A stretch of DNA of 64,000 bases from Haematobia irritans (taxonomy: Eukaryota; Arthropoda; Insecta; Diptera; Muscidae): positions 226,774,085 through 226,838,084 of the forward strand of contig NC_134400.1 in assembly GCF_050003625.1 (NCBI RefSeq), given 5' to 3'. The translations under genes and the position numbers were made by a program. The notes below the pieces were generated by a model. That model saw nothing but the letters and a program-made list of their open reading frames with translations. It made no database searches and was not told where the DNA came from. Positions 41,955 through 52,767 of the stretch are shown here, piece after piece; the first letter of the stretch is position 1; each line of letters begins with the position of its first letter.

Positions 41955-44900
41955 CAGCGTTGCCGTTACTGACTCTGAAGAGCCAACTTGGCTCTATTTC
42001 ATTTTTGGTCTTTTTGGTTCATTTTTAGTTTTGACCTTGTTATGAATAAAAATTAGGCATACACACTGATAATTAATCAAAAACTTACGGTTTAAAGTAG
42101 TGATGACATTTTTCAAACTTGATACTACAACCAATTGCACTTTGGACAATCAAATTTGTTTCTAACAAACATGTCGTTCTTTTTATGAAAAGTTTCTTTG
42201 GTTGTAAATTTCGTACTTTTAATGAAATTTGTCGTTATTGTTACGATGAGAATTCTTTCGGTGCATATAGATCGATCTCCCAATTTGACTTCTTTAAGTT
42301 CTAGAAATCGTAGCTTTTATCAGATTTGACTGAAATTAAAGATACTGTTTAGATTTCTAAACATGCACTATCTGCGATTTGTGTTTTTGGGACAGATACG
42401 GTTTATAGTATAATAAAATGAGAACGCATTGCAAGTGTAACCGTAGCTGATAACGCAGCAATGTGGTGCACATGTATGGCCATAAATATTATGAAGGGGT
42501 TCATGTTCTTATCTTTAGTTTTTAAGAATATTTAGGTAGGAGCTAGTTTAAGATTTAGTATATAAGGATGAATATTTTCTAGAATAACATAAATTAGTGA
42601 CTTACAACCACTCAACGCGTAAAGTATAATTTCTTTACAGTACTGTAGGCTCTAAAGAGCCAAATGTGATCTTTTTTGACCTTCTGGCTCTGTTTTGTTT
42701 TAGCTCCAAATTTGGCTCTTTTTTATTTTTCTGACTAGTTTTTCCCAATTAAAGTAACTAAGTTGAAGAGCCCAATCGAAATGTGACAAAATATTGTAAT
42801 GTTGGAAATTTAGTTTAGTAACCATGGACAACTACAACGAAATCTTTCTAAATCTTTAAAAAGTTCTAAACGTCAACCGCTGTTTAAGAAGCACAAAACC
42901 ACTTTCGATGTCAAATCTTCCAGACAAGCGCCATAATGCATTAAAAATCATAAAAAATTTTAAAATTATTTATTTGTCAAAATATCACAAAATTTCTTAA
43001 TTCACATCCACAACACTGGATTCGCAGCACGCCTTAAGAAGTGATGCAAATTCAGTGCAACGGCTGTTGAAATGGTGGACATCCGTCCTATGTTAAATTC
43101 ATCGCTTCTGTGTCAATTTTGCACCACTTCCGGATCCAAAAAGAAAATTTTCACTACTTTTTTGGCGACGCTTTTTTTGCTGGGTTGCCATAGGACGGAA
43201 GTACTCGATTTTTGGTTCCTTTCCATTCTTTAGAAGTTGTGCCTTGGAAGTTAATTTGGATAAAAAATGAAAAAAAAAAATTACCCATTTCACTTTTTAT
43301 TTTTATCAGTATTTTTATACCCACCACCATAGAATGGTGACGGGGGTATAATAAGTTTGTCATTCCGTTTGTAACACATCGAAATATCGATTTCCGACTA
43401 TATAAAGTATATATATTCTTGATCAGGGAGAAATTCTAAGACGATATAACGATGTCCGTCTGTCCGTCTGTCTGTCTGTCTGTCTGTCTGTCTGTTGTAA
43501 TCACGCTACAGTCTTCAATAATGAAGCAATCGTGCTGAAATTTTGCACAAGCTCGTCTTTTGTCTGCAGGCAGGTCAAGTTCGAAGATGGGCTATATCGG
43601 TCCAGGTTTTAATATAGTCCCCATATAAACCGACCTCCCGATTTGGGGTCTTGGGCTTATAGAAACCGCAGTTTTTATTCAATTTACCTGAAATTGGAAA
43701 TCTAGAGGTATTGTAGGACCACAAATACGTGTGCCAAAAATTGTGAGTATCGGTAGATATTTTGGTATAGCCCCCATATAGACCGATCTCCAGATTTTAC
43801 TTCTTGGGCTTATAGAAACCGCAGTTTTTATTCAATTTATCTGAAATTGGAAATCTAGAGGTATTGTAGGACCACAAATATGTGTGCCAAAAATTGTGAG
43901 TATCGGTCCATATTTTGGTATAGCCCCCATATAGACCGATCTCCCGATTTTACTTCTTGGGCTTATAGAAATCGCAGTTTTTATTAAATTTACCTGAAAT
44001 TGGAAATATAGAGGTATTGTAGGACCACAAATACGTGTGTCAAAAATTGCGAGTATCGGTCCATATTTTGGTATAGCCCCCATATAGACCGATCTCCCGA
44101 TTTGGGGTCTTGGGCTTATAGAAACCGTAATTTTTATCCAATATTTCTGAAATTGGAAATCTAGAGGTATTTTAGGACCATAAAGAGGTGTGCCGAAAAT
44201 GGTGAGTATCGGTCCATATTTTGGTATAGCCCCCATATAGATCGATTTCCCAATTTTACTTCTTGGGCTTCTAGAAACCGAAGTTTTTATCCTATTTGCC
44301 TGAAATTGGAAATCTAGAGGTATTTTCGGGTCACAAAGAGGTGTGCCGAAAATGGTGAGTATCGGTCCATATTTTAGTATAGCCCCCATAAGAACGATCT
44401 CCCGATTTAACTCCTTGGGTTTCTAGAAACCGTAGTTTTTATCTGATATGCCTGAAATTGTAAATATTCTGGTATTTTAGGCTCACAAAAACGTGTATCG
44501 GATTAAGTTTTTATCGGTCCATTTGGTAATGCCTCCATATAGACCGACTTCACTTCTTGAGGGTGTAGAAGGCGCACTGATCATGAAAATTGTTTGAAAC
44601 TCAATGCAAAATTTCCAGATTTTACTTCTACAGATTTAAGATTTCAAATCAAGACGTTATTTTATAATTTTCTTGCACACTTACAAGAGATGTTAATGAT
44701 TCCTCTAAAACTCAAACAAAAATTTTTCTAATAAATCCAAAATCTGATATAGTCTTCATAGGTGAAATCTTTAAATTTATCTTCGGGAAGTGTCCTCAAG
44801 TCCTCAAGCCCTCCTGAAATTTCAAAGGAAACCCTAATATTTGGTTCATGGTGGTGGGTATTTAAGATTCGGCCCGGCCGAACTTACTGCTGTATATACT

Positions 44901-45117
44901 TGTTTTGTTACACTTTTATTTTCTTATTATCTAATTTTTACAAATTGATTGTGCGGAGCTTGCTTATGAAAAATAAACCAACTAATGAATGCAGAATGTA
45001 TTCTTGTGTTCCTATTTTTATTTTTTGTTTCTCGTTTGTACTTTTAATTCGTTTTTCTTGCAACAAATTTAATTTTTTACATTTGGCTCTTTTTCAAAAA
45101 AGTTAGCGGCAACGCTG
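41955..45117. mobile_element. Probable hAT element, CAGCGTTGCCG termini, with nested Helentron-like copy
   Basis: CAGCGTTGCCG at 41955 and CGGCAACGCTG ending at 45117 form 11-bp inverted ends, with GAGCCAA/TTGGCTC repeats inside both flanks. The 8-bp flanks (GTGGCAAA, ATTATAGA) do not match, so the ends may belong to different copies. It encloses 43316-44904 and a decayed Helentron-like unit near 42258-42345. Confidence 0.5.
43316..44904 (+). mobile_element. Helentron-like element with 153-bp tandem array (B)
   Basis: This closely resembles element A but has six monomers (TCCCGATTT-type marks at 43636, 43789, 43942, 44095, 44248 and 44400). 5' and 3' hairpins are conserved. A 185-codon minus-strand frame of 51-residue repeats is a by-product of the 153-bp period. 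Confidence 0.72.
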
Positions 45118-46754
45118 ATTATAGACCCTGTGTCGATTTTAGTTTTTATCGGTCCATGTTTTGGAAAAGGCTCCATACACTGAAAAAGCAGTGAACACAA
45201 CAGGAAGAAATATTTTGGTTTATTTTAGGAAATTTAGATTATTTGTAGAAAATTTTAACCAAACACTTACAAACGCTGACATCACGCCGATATCACAAAA
45301 ATAAGTAATTTTTTCCGACAAATTCAGGAAAATTTATTAATATTTTTTGTTCACTTGCTAAAGAAAATTTTGTAGTTTGAAGGAAAAAAATTGGAGTTCA
45401 AAATTGCAAGAATGCCTTTAGTGCCACACGAAGTTTAAGATAGGCCCATTTGTAGTAAAATTTACAAATTTAAAGAAATTATGTACTATTTCATAAGAAT
45501 GACGAATTTAGTAAATCTAAAATAAAATAACCCATTAAAAATAAGAAAAAATCGAGTTATAAAAAATTGAATTAAAAGAACTTCCTGCGCCCTAAAAAAA
45601 TCGCTTCTGTAACATATACCCCAAACACATATTTTCCGGATTGGTCCAAACAAAATATTGTTTGTATTGTTCAAACATATTATATTTCACCATAGACATA
45701 CACTGGTAGAACAAAATTTTAATGAAATTTTCTTTGTATATATATTTTTTGTTAAGGCGCCAATTGGTTACTTCCATTCTTTTACTTGCAGCATACTCTC
45801 TAGATGTCTCTTTCTAAACACATATATGTATAAGTTATTTCTAATTTAATATATGTTTGCATCCAAGTATGTTATATTTACAAACATAATATGTTCTAAC
45901 ATATCAACATATATGTCCCAAACATCTTATGCTAGTTTATGAACATTGTATGCTTGTACTTAAAAATATTATGTTGAAAAATTTGAGTTCCAAACATATA
46001 ATTTGTACGCCCAAACATATGAACAGTCTTTTTCATCCGTGTGTGTAATTAAAATAAAGAACATCTTTGGGAGTGCATCTTCGGGAAGTGCTTTTAAAGT
46101 TGTGACTTCCAAATTTTTTGCTGGTTAGAATCAGTTCCCACCACAAAAAGTACTGCAGCCAGCTAAAATTCCATGTACTACCAAAAAAGAAAAAAAACAA
46201 AAAACTTCCTAAGATGTATTATATTTACAACTTTTGGATATAGATTTGATTTGAACCCTTTTTAATTTTATGGATCTATGAACCTCTATCTAAGCGTACA
46301 ACTTTATAATTGTTAATGCTTATTTTACTTTCATTCAATTCATTTCATCAGTAATGATTTTCAAATTTCAAAATGTGTTTTTCCAGAGGAAAAAAATACA
46401 TTTTTCGACACTAAATTTGGAAATATTAATATTTGGAGGAGGTCTATTTCTTATTTCAATTATGAGTGCTTTTGCGAAATTTATACAAACGTTTTTAATG
46501 ACATCTTTGTCAAGTTCAGAAATTCTGCACTCGTTGCTAAACATTTCAAAAGAATACGCTAAATAACAATGTGGATTAAAGAATAATCAATATCACCTTC
46601 ATATCAATCAAATTCTATATATGGCAATATAGTTGAGTTTCTTATGCTTTTGACAGTCTAATCCTAATTTTTGTATGAAAAGATGTCGTCAATTGAAAAA
46701 GCACCAAAATCACAAAGTGCAATTACTAAGGCACTAAAAAGGTAATTTGGTGCT
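45118..46754. other. Unassigned, with Helentron and ACATAT fragments
   Basis: 45120-45175 resembles a Helentron-like unit (TTTTTATCGGTCCATGTTTT). 45590-46045 contains two ACATAT-family pieces. The rest is AT-rich without a gene. Confidence 0.4.
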
Positions 46755-47032
46755 TTTTGGAATCAAAAAGCACTAAATGCTCATTGGAATAATGAGAGTA
46801 AAAAATCTACAGAATTTACACTGAAAAAATATTGTCGTGAGGCCAAAGATTTCATTTCTTTATAATACGAATGGTATTTTGCTTAGCATAAAATTTTGGA
46901 ATCAAAAAGCACTAAATGCTCATTGGAATAATGAGAGTAAAAAATCTACAGAATTTACACTGAAAAAATATTGTCGTGAGGCCAAAGATTTCATTTCTTT
47001 ATAATACGAATGGTATTTTGCTTAGCATAAAA
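46755..47032. repeat. Exact tandem duplication, 2 x 139 bp
   Basis: TTTTGGAATCAAAAAGCACT starts each unit (46755 and 46894), and the two look identical. Each unit spans the left terminus of the CACTGAAAAAA MITE, so that terminus is present twice (46819 and 46958). Confidence 0.85.
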
Positions 47033-47389
47033 TATGTTTGCTTAGCATAAAAAATGTTTTTCTCATATAAAGTTTTTTTTTCCTTGCCCAGAATTCAATA
47101 AATTTTTCAATGAAGTCGTTTTGTCTTTATAATTTTTTGGGCTAAGGTACACTTGACTTTAATAATTCAGAAAAATGCTTTAAAATTAATGGAATTGTCT
47201 CAGTGTTCGAAATGGTTCCGAAGCTCCGGCTCAGCACTTTTTTAAAAAAGGGCTGTTCAGTTTTTTAGCTCTTGCTCTCGGAGACCTATGAATAAAGTGA
47301 GGCACTGAAAAATAGGCATTTTCTGAGCAAATTTAAACGAAAAACTATTGCTCACACAGCTCTTTCATATGTGACACAAAAAATATGTA

Positions 47390-48323
47390 AAGGGTGATTC
47401 TTTTGAGGTTAGGATTTTCATGCATTAGTATTTGACAGATCACGTGGGATTTCAGACATGGTGTCAAAGAGAAAGATGCTCAGTATGCTTTGACATTTCA
47501 TCATGAATAGACTTACTAACGAGCCACAACGTCGAATTTTCAGTGAATGGGCCCTAGAAAAGTTGGCAGAAAATCCGCTTTTTTATCGACAAATTTTGTT
47601 CAGCGATGAGGCTCATTTCTGGTTGAACGGCTACGTAAATAAGCAAAATTGCCGCATTTGGAGTGAAGAGCAACCAGAAGCCGTTCAAGAACTGCCCATG
47701 CATCCCGAAAAATGCACTGTTTTGTGTGGTTTGTACGCTGGTGGAATCATTGGACCGTATTTTTTCAAAGATGCTGTTGGACGCAACGTTACGGTGAATG
47801 GCGATCGCTATCGTTCGATGCTAACAAACTTTTTGTTGCCAAAAATGGAAGAACTGAACTTGGTTGACATGTGGTTTCAACAAGATGGCGCTACATGCCA
47901 CACAGCTCGCGATTCTATGGCCATTTTGAGGGAAAACTTCGGAGAACAATTCATCTCAAGAAATGGACCGGTAAGTTGGCCACCAAGATCATGCGATTTG
48001 ACGCCTTTAGACTATTTTTTGTGGGGCTACGTCAAGTCTAAAGTCTACAGAAATAAGCCAGCAACTATTCCAGCTTTGGAAGACAACATTTCCGAAGAAA
48101 TTCGGGCTATTCCGGCCGAAATGCTCGAAAAAGTTGCCCAAAATTGGACTTTCCGAATGGACCACCTAAGACGCAGCCGCGGTCAACATTTAAATGAAAT
48201 TATCTTCAAAAAGTAAATGTCATGGACCAATCTAACGTTTCAAATAAAGAACCGATGAGATTTTGCAAATTTTATGCGTTTTTTTTTTTAAAAAAGTTAT
48301 CAAGCTCTTAACAAATCACCCTT
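47390..48323 (+). mobile_element. DD41D mariner, internally deleted (copy c)
   Basis: A 934-bp copy with TA at 47388-47389 and 48324-48325. After ATGAATAGACTTACTAACGA it jumps to CCACAACGTCGAATTTTC, a third distinct breakpoint, and this deletion keeps the reading frame. Confidence 0.92.
47503..48216 (+). CDS. DD41D transposase lacking its DNA-binding region (copy c)
   Basis: The native start codon is used, and the frame is intact for 237 residues: MNRLTNEPQRRIFSEWALEK leads directly into the complete catalytic domain (FSDEAHF, QQDGATCH, TPLDYFLWG). Relative to copies a and b there is one substitution, Trp to Leu in CTVLCGLYAGG. The normal paired helix-turn-helix region that recognises the inverted repeats is missing, so the product, if expressed, could multimerise or occupy partners but not bind the termini specifically. 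A role as a trans-repressor is possible by analogy with shortened P-element proteins; this is inference. Confidence 0.88.
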   Translation: MNRLTNEPQRRIFSEWALEKLAENPLFYRQILFSDEAHFWLNGYVNKQNCRIWSEEQPEAVQELPMHPEKCTVLCGLYAGGIIGPYFFKDAVGRNVTVNGDRYRSMLTNFLLPKMEELNLVDMWFQQDGATCHTARDSMAILRENFGEQFISRNGPVSWPPRSCDLTPLDYFLWGYVKSKVYRNKPATIPALEDNISEEIRAIPAEMLEKVAQNWTFRMDHLRRSRGQHLNEIIFKK

Positions 48324-48859
48324 TAGTAGTATGTGTGACACAAATTGAAATTGGTGATGCCATATGTGTATTTTTTTTAAGTTGATGAAGAAATGAAATG
48401 AATGGAGACGGGGTGTTGGTGGAACACATATTTCAACAACATCAAGAGTCAGTTGTTAAGGAGATGCCACAAATTCTTGATTGTTTTTTAAACATTTTTC
48501 TTTTAATGGGCCTTAGATTACCACCTTCCCGGACCCTCTACATTTATGCTCATATCAAAGGCCTGCACAAGCCTATTCGAAGTAATCGATGTTCTAGTGA
48601 AGGCAATACACCACGAATACTTTGATTAATGAATAAAACAAAACCACTGTAAAGCGATTACAGTGTCAAGCATTGCAGAGCCATCGCATTCAAAAGGAAT
48701 CGTTTTTCAGTTCTTTTCAATATTTTGGTTTTGAAGTAATCGTCCCGATACGAGTAAATCAAAACTTTTTGCTTTAGCAACGACGAAACTTCGTATGAGA
48801 CACGAAGTAACTATCAAACAAAAGACAAACACAATCGTCGCTCAGTTGATTGGCAGAAG

Positions 48860-50513
48860 CAGTGCTGCCGCTACTACTTCAAACGAAGTATTTTGCTTCA
48901 TTTTCACAAAATTTACTTCGTCACTCCTTCTTCAAAAAATCTGCTTCACTTTTTGTTCTGCTTCAAATTTTTAAATTTTTCCCCATATTACCTAAATGTT
49001 TTTCCTTTAATTACGATGAACATAGCGGTTTTAATCATTGAATTATTATAATTTTAATTATAATTATAATTATAGACCGATGTGGATTGAATTTTTGCAT
49101 GGTTGTTAGAGATCATATGTTGAAACCATGTACCAAATTTCAGCTGGATCGGATGAAATTTGCTTCTCTTAGAGTCCCCGCCAAGCCAAATTTGGGGGGT
49201 CCGTTTATATGGGGGCTGTACGTAAAAGGGCACCGATATGGCCCATTTGCAATACCATCCGACCTACATCAATAACAACTACTTGTGCCAAGTTTCAAGT
49301 CGATAGCTTCTTTTCTTTGGAAGTTAGCGAAGTTAGAATTTCACCACGACCCAGAATATATTATGTGGTCTTAGAACAATATTTCGATGTGTTACAAACG
49401 GAATGACAAAGTTAATATACCCCCATCCTATGGTGGAGGGTATAATAAAGTGAATTCTATCCCAGCAAAAACTCTCATTACCCGGTAATCTTGTAGGTAA
49501 GCCTATTTAAAAATTAATAACCACTTATTAATTGGCATCGCTTCGGATTACATTTACATACGCATGTCCTAGAAGGAAAGTACTTCTCCCCAGGCATACT
49601 TTCGGCCATAAAATAAGTAGTGCATTTAAAGCATATAATCACCTAATATGTAATGACTTATTCGTAGATACGCCAACCAAATCTCGAAAATATTGATTTC
49701 TATCGCCGATTACAATGTATGAAAATATGGCGAGTTATGCTGTAATAGGAGAACTACTTGAATAGAAACGAATATTGTATAAATAAACAAAAAATCTAAT
49801 AAATAATCTAAATAAGATTACACGCAAATTAATTTCACACTTAAAATATAAATAAATGTAGGTTGTTTAAGGGAGTTGGATTCGTGAATTACGTTATAAT
49901 ATATCCAATAGCCAATTCACATAAGGTTCGAAATCTACTAAAAGTGGATTTTAAGTCTCTATTTTATAAGGCAAATGGCATTTGAAATTTAGTTTAAGCG
50001 CATTTTGGAAGTGTAATGTGAATGAGGTATAAAAAAGCATTTATTTAAAACATAATATGATAATGTCATTAAACACAATTATTATGCAATATTTGTGATA
50101 AAAATTTCTTAACGGAAAAATTTTCAGAATTACCGTTACATTACATATTCCTTTTGATTTTTTATGTAAGTGCTCGATTATATTAATAATTATACCTAAT
50201 GGTACCAACATTTATTCTATTTTATTAATTCGTTAACTACAACTGCCTAAAAATTTGAGAATAACAATTCGAAAATTACCGAGAAGTATTTATTTTTGTC
50301 ATTACAAGTTAGTCATTACAACTCGCCGCAATATAATGCAACGTGTAAAGACAGCTTTACTCCTGGTAATGTCAATTGTAATGAGATGTGGTTACCTAGT
50401 TTTTGCTGGGATTGTTTTGTTTTCAAAAAATGTATGCTACTTCAATTTTATTCAATCTACTCCACTTTTTTCCAAAATCTACTTCACTCAATTTTTCACT
50501 AACGGCAGCACTG
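48860..50513. mobile_element. Non-autonomous hAT, CAGTGCTGCCG termini
   Basis: 11-bp ends CAGTGCTGCCG and CGGCAGCACTG have a perfect 8-bp TSD, GGCAGAAG (48852-48859, 50514-50521). A Helentron-like fragment lies at 49075-49450. Subterminal ACTTC/GAAGT motifs are frequent on both sides. No transposase. Confidence 0.9.
49075..49450 (-). mobile_element. Helentron-like (HINE) repeat fragment
   Basis: This matches 27490-27897, ending (plus strand) in TATGGTGGAGGGTATAAT. On the minus strand it contains GTCATTCCGTTTGTAACAC. Confidence 0.7.
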
Positions 50514-51028
50514 GGCAGAAGTCAATGAATGCAGGCTGTGAGCGCGTTTGTGCTTTTTATTGTATGTGCCAACAATAAACAAAATAGGAATATGTGTGTG
50601 TGGCATACTCTTATAGTTGAGAAAACAAAATAACTTCATCTACACAGAAATGGAAATTGTAAAACGAATGGATTTGGAATTCCGATTACATTCGAATACT
50701 TCAAAACATTGTTGGGTGCTTGCTTTACTGGGTTCTATTTGTTTTGGTTCACAATGTGCAAGGTTTCTATTTCACTCGTTTGAGAAATGGACACTGAAGT
50801 TACTACTCGAATTGTGTGGCGTGTGCTTGAAGTATTCGCTTGTGTATTCGTTGCAGAGGTTTGGCCCATATACACAATAATTTACTGACAGTTTATCGAA
50901 GGAATTTGTATGGTAATAGTATGCATATGGGGGTTATTCTGAATTTTGTTAAACTTTTTCACATACTTTCATATTTTTTGTTATCCACACATTTGAATAT
51001 TTTTATTTCCAATTGTTTCCCTAGAAAA

Positions 51029-51271
51029 GGAGCCAGTAATGCTGGTGACATTTCTGAGGGTTTCAAAGCTTCTCTAAGTGGTTTCACTGCAATGTGGGAC
51101 GCCGTTCGGACTCGGCTAATAAAAAGGAGGTCCCTTGTCATTGAGCTTAACATGGAATCGGGCAGCACTCAGTGATAAGAGAGAAGTTCACCAATGTGGT
51201 ATCACAATGGACTGAATAGTCTAAGTGAGCCTGATACATCGGGCCGCCACCTAACCTAACCTAACCTAATC
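51029..51271 (+). mobile_element. Head-less SINE with 12-bp TSD
   Basis: TTCCCTAGAAAA is duplicated at 51017-51028 and 51272-51283. The insert opens with GGAGCC, as in the SINE 5' end, then jumps to AGTAATGCTGGTGAC, so the tRNA-like promoter is deleted. It ends in CACCTAACCTAACCTAACC. Confidence 0.88.
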
Positions 51272-51899
51272 TTCCCTAGAAAAATGTTTAAAATTTACAA
51301 TATGGCATCTCAGTTATGTATATACAATTCAAAACAACCCTCATTTTATAGAACAGTTCTACGAGCTGCTCATTTCATTGGCACTAGTGAGCGGAGCTGT
51401 CGGCCCACTCTTTTTAAAAAGTGCCGAGCTTCAGGTGTGCTCCGGCACTCAAATAAATGAGGGTTTTTTATGTTTTTTTCAGCTCATTTTTGAGCAAAAT
51501 TCAAACACTGAATTGTCTTTAAATTTGTTGTCTTTTTGCATCTTGACTACAAAGCAAAAAAAGTGTTCAATTGGAAATAGGACAAGTTTTTCAAAACTTT
51601 ATTTTAAAGACGTTTTTACTTGAAAGATAGCATAATTTCAAGTGGAAGTTGAGTCCGAATTTGGAAAGTAAAGTTGTCGTCAACACGTTTTTAAAGGACT
51701 TTGACAGCATATGACGAAAAAAACAAAAAATTAAAATTTGCTTCCTAGAATCAAAAACATAAAAACCAAATTTAAAAGCGAATTTTCTCTTAAAAGTATA
51801 CTTACTTGAATTGTCCGCTTCTTAGGCTCGGAATCAATGCGAAAATCATTAAAGTAAAGACAAAATCTTTGGAACCGGGTATGGTTTTCTTTCAGTGTA

Positions 51900-52285
51900 G
51901 ATTTAAAATTAAGCCGTTATTTCATCATATTCTTGCACGCTCACACGAGATATTTAAACCCTTTTTTCGGGAGGCTCATTTCGCTTTTATGGGAATGCAT
52001 AAACTAAATTAGTTGTTCATTTAACCTCATACTAAAATAATATATTAATTTATATTATAATATTTTATATTCTATTCACTATTGTAAAGTTTACAATCAA
52101 TGTTAAAGATGTACTTTATTGTATTATTGGATAAGGAGTGATGTGCAAATTTCTGATAATTCTACACCTCTGCTTTGAGCCGAATATTTCCGTTCTTGAG
52201 TCAAAATTTAATCGTCATATTTATAGTACATTTTAGTTAATGGCAATTCTATTTTTCTCCTTAATGGATATTTTATTGAAGTTAT
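51900..52285. other. Helentron-like 3' fragment and unassigned DNA
   Basis: 51900-51960 resembles 34825-34890 (GCCGTTATTTCATCATATTC with TTGCACGCTCACACGAGAT). The rest is AT-rich with no gene. Confidence 0.4.
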
Positions 52286-52289
52286 TTAA

Positions 52290-52713
52290 CCCTTAAATGC
52301 GCACTGTATCTTTTAAGATAGATGCGTCTTAAAATATTGAGCGAATGCTACGCGAACAAGTTTGTTGCATTTAAAAAATCATTACGCTGTTTTAAAAAAT
52401 AGGTTTTCCGGAAAATCTATAGCATTTCTGTGTAATCTGAGAACAAAATTGAAAATCAAATCAAACAATCTACAAATTGGAAGATAAATAATATTTACCA
52501 GAGATAAAAGTAATGTTGGTAAAAAAATCTGTGTAGTATACAAATATCTCTATTCTCTATTAAAATCAAATTGTTTATTTGTAAACTAAAACATGCGCAT
52601 TGTATCTTTTAATATACAACCACTATTTTGGCAAAAAATGTGCTATGTTTGTTTTACCATTTTGCATATTACATATTTTTTCAGAGGAATCGATATTCTT
52701 GTGCATTTAAGGG
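52290..52713. mobile_element. piggyBac-like MITE, second family (TTAA TSD)
   Basis: Ends CCCTTAAATGCGCACTG and TGTGCATTTAAGGG are flanked by TTAA (52286-52289, 52714-52717). The inner motif TGTATCTTTTAAGATA occurs near the left end and again, diverged, on the right. Confidence 0.88.
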
Positions 52714-52767
52714 TTAATTTTGAACTGCTTTGAAAACTGAACTGAATGAAAAGAAAATATTCAACTA

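Larger units (their letters stand above)
48556..50863. mobile_element. hAT-type repeat R (copy 1), interrupted
   Basis: It starts CAAAGGCCTGCAC and ends GCAGAGGTTTG, with flanks GCTCATAT and GCCCATAT (8 bp, one mismatch). Copy 2 is at 60036-60924. A hAT element (48860-50513) is inserted at GGCAGAAG. Confidence 0.75.
47201..51510. mobile_element. hAT-type composite, 4.3 kb, CAGTGTTCGAA termini
   Basis: Ends CAGTGTTCGAAATGG and the complement of CAGTGTTTGAATTTT have AATTGTCT duplicated outside (47193-47200, 51511-51518). Both terminal regions share GCTCCGG and AGTGC motifs. Contents: DD41D mariner c, the hAT-type repeat R1 with its own nested hAT, and a head-less SINE. No hAT transposase is visible. 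Confidence 0.85.
46819..51897. mobile_element. CACTGAAAAAA MITE split by a hAT (copy M2/M3)
   Basis: The left half (to 47200) and right half (51511-51897) join at AATTGTCT to give the order seen in the intact copy at 52768-53422. TA flanks both ends (46817-46818, 51898-51899). Confidence 0.85.

Noticed and set aside
43832..44389. 185-codon minus-strand frame made of 51-residue repeats (also 34178-34429)
   Set aside because: The frame exists only because the tandem unit is 153 bp, a multiple of three. No start context, domain or transcript evidence supports a protein.
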